DNA from: Eggerthella sp. CAG:298
GTDB lineage: Bacteria > Actinomycetota > Coriobacteriia > Coriobacteriales > Eggerthellaceae
Direction of reading: 5' to 3'
Assembly (NCBI GenBank): GCA_000435675.1
Contig: FR895124.1
Span: 1 to 16,370 of the forward strand
Length of the DNA stretch: 16,370 bases
In this document: positions 15,237-16,370 of the stretch, one piece after another
Numbering within the stretch: the stretch's first letter is position 1
Layout of the letters: every line of letters begins with the position of its first letter
The notes under the pieces: generated by a model
Database searches by the model: none
Told to the model about the DNA's origin: nothing
The model's input: the letters and a program-made list of their open reading frames with translations, nothing else
Made by a program: the position numbers and the translations under genes

Positions 15237-16091
15237 TTATTTGAGCACCCACTTGTCGATAGAGATCTCTTCAGGATAGTGAGAGACGATCTCTTCAACC
15301 GTGCCATCGTTGTAGAGCTCGATGAGCGCGGACTGGATCTTCTCGATCAGTTCAGTGTTGCCCTTCTTTGCACCAACGCCATAGTTCTCAGAAGAAACCA
15401 CTTCGTCGAGGATGACGTAGCCATCTTTACCTGCGATCAGAGACTGTGCGGTAGGATAGTCGATCGCAACCGCATCGCATGCGCCACTTTCGAGCTGCAT
15501 AAGCGCGGTCTGATATTCAGGAGCAGTTTCGAGCGCACCGAGCGTAGAACCGATGGTGTCGTAGTAATCGCCACCTTCAGCGAGGTTGTCGTAAGCAGGT
15601 GAGTTGACCTGTGCAACTACCGTCTTGCCCGCAAGATCGGAAAGACCCTTGATGTCGGAACCTTCACGAACGAGAATAACCTGGTCGTTCAGGTAGTACG
15701 GATCGGTGAACTCATAGGTGTCCTCACGGCCCTCGATAGTGAAACCATTCCAGATGACGTCGATCGTACCAGAATCGATCTGAGCATCCTTGGTGTCCCA
15801 ATCGATGGGGGTAAGCTCGATCTCCCAGCCGTTCTTTTCAGCAACAGCCTTGGCAAGCTCCAGGTCGAAGCCAGTGTATTCGCCGTTATCATCCTTATAG
15901 CCGAAGGGCTTGAAGGTCTCGTCGAAACCAACCACGAACTTGCCGTCTTCACCCAAGTACTCCGGAGCTTCGCTCGAAGACTTAGATTCGTTGGACGAGC
16001 AACCTGTCATGAGACCGGCCGACAGGCAGATCGCAAACACTGCTGCGAAAAAACACAGTAATAGCTTTTTCATGTTTACCGCTTTGCTCAT
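15237..16091 (-). CDS. Amino-acid ABC transporter substrate-binding lipoprotein
   Basis: Extracellular, membrane-anchored receptor of the importer (family 3 solute-binding protein). It is 284 aa. A lipoprotein signal peptide has MKKLLL at 7-12 and lipobox LMTGC, so Cys31 would be the lipidated first residue, followed by a Ser-rich linker. The SBP fold shows FVVGFDETFKPFGYKD (52-67), YTGFDLELAKAVA (72-84), IDVIWNGFTIEGRED (110-124) with Arg122 likely binding the substrate carboxylate, and AIDYPTAQ with Asp211 likely near the amino group. The ATG at 16091 has GAGGT only four bases upstream; the internal ATG at 16073 would also give a full signal peptide. First gene of the three-gene operon. A polar amino acid is likely; cystine or glutamine cannot be decided. 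Confidence 0.94.
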   Translation of the reverse strand: MSKAVNMKKLLLCFFAAVFAICLSAGLMTGCSSNESKSSSEAPEYLGEDGKFVVGFDETFKPFGYKDDNGEYTGFDLELAKAVAEKNGWEIELTPIDWDTKDAQIDSGTIDVIWNGFTIEGREDTYEFTDPYYLNDQVILVREGSDIKGLSDLAGKTVVAQVNSPAYDNLAEGGDYYDTIGSTLGALETAPEYQTALMQLESGACDAVAIDYPTAQSLIAGKDGYVILDEVVSSENYGVGAKKGNTELIEKIQSALIELYNDGTVEEIVSHYPEEISIDKWVLK

Positions 16092-16123
16092 ATTTACCTC
16101 TTTGCTATAGATTTTCTACACTT

Positions 16124-16159
16124 ATATCTGAAGGGTCGCACGATGCGCCCATCAGATAT
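16124..16159. repeat. Long imperfect hairpin between the divergent binding-protein and GNAT genes
   Basis: atatctga (16124-16131) pairs with tcagatat (16152-16159). The interior pairs on as GGG/CCC and CGCA/TGCG with one A-A mismatch, one bulged T and a 3-nt loop, giving 15 base pairs in 36 nt. Neither side has a T-tract, so it is not a standard terminator. Promoter-like boxes overlap its flank (TATAAG on the minus strand, TTGCTA-N17-TATCTG on the plus strand), which fits an operator or a leader RNA stem. Confidence 0.65.
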
Positions 16160-16188
16160 GCCACTTTAGCACTATGGAGCGTTAAAGC

Positions 16189-16370
16189 ATGACTACTATA
16201 GCACGGAACACCGCGCGGGAAACGAGAATTCGACTGGCCTGCCCAGCTGATGCGGCGGCGGTTTGTGCTATCTATGCTCCCTATGTGCGCGATACCGCAA
16301 CCACCTTCGATCTCGAACCGCCCACCGTCGAAGAAATGGAGCAGAAGATCGCCACCATCTTGGAAGAGCG
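16189..16370 (+). CDS. GNAT-family N-acetyltransferase (phosphinothricin-acetyltransferase-like), cut by window edge
   Basis: Sixty codons of an open frame that leaves the window. After a short Thr/Arg start it reads IRLACPADAAAVCAIYAPYV then RDTATTFDLEPPTVEEM. That is the N-terminal pattern of Pat/Bar-type GNAT enzymes (IR.A.PAD...I.APYV..T..TFE..PP). These acetylate small amines such as methionine sulfone or sulfoximine and related compounds with acetyl-CoA; the true substrate is unknown. The acetyl-CoA binding motif lies outside the window. The ATG at 16189 has GGAG nine bases upstream. It is divergent from the ABC operon across 97 bp. Confidence 0.8.
   Translation, partial: MTTIARNTARETRIRLACPADAAAVCAIYAPYVRDTATTFDLEPPTVEEMEQKIATILEE

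Overview
The window looks like ordinary chromosomal core DNA from an actinomycete of moderate GC content. The class Coriobacteriia (Eggerthella/Slackia-like gut or oral relatives) is my best guess. The reasons are the gene set (lysS-clpC, ispD-ispF, cysE-cysS, long HPF, CwlO-like NlpC/P60 hydrolase, TatA), the strong AGGAGG-type ribosome binding sites and the low intron-like spacing. This placement is inference; no 16S rRNA or taxonomic marker is present.

Almost everything is on the minus strand. Read in transcription order from the right, the units are as follows. (1) A polar amino-acid ABC importer: lipoprotein binding protein, permease, ATPase (16091 to 13595), with a large terminator-like hairpin after the binding-protein gene. 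(2) nhaA (12767 to 11064), divergent from plus-strand hpf (12939 to 13502), which ends in a strong hairpin facing the importer operon. (3) A secreted coiled-coil NlpC/P60 peptidoglycan hydrolase, then its terminator. (4) A single tRNA-Pro(CGG) with its own promoter and terminator. (5) tatA. (6) greA. (7) lysS-clpC, separated from greA by an intrinsic terminator only 22 nt before the lysS start. (8) ispD-ispF, then cysE and cysS, the last running off the left edge. A GNAT acetyltransferase starts on the plus strand at the right edge and is also cut.

Functionally the left half joins isoprenoid precursor synthesis (IspD, IspF), cysteine synthesis and charging (CysE, CysS), lysine charging (LysS), protein quality control (ClpC) and transcript cleavage (GreA). 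The right half is envelope and stress physiology: Tat export, wall hydrolysis, Na+/H+ exchange, ribosome hibernation and amino-acid uptake.

I found no mobile element, CRISPR array, phage gene, toxin-antitoxin or defence gene, and no convincing undescribed system. The points most worth a second look are regulatory or architectural. They are an imperfect duplication of the cysE 3' end over the cysS leader, the terminator directly before lysS, the intercistronic hairpin in the ABC operon, a long imperfect hairpin between the binding protein and GNAT genes, and several unusual protein extensions (CysE insert, IspD N-terminus, NhaA tails).
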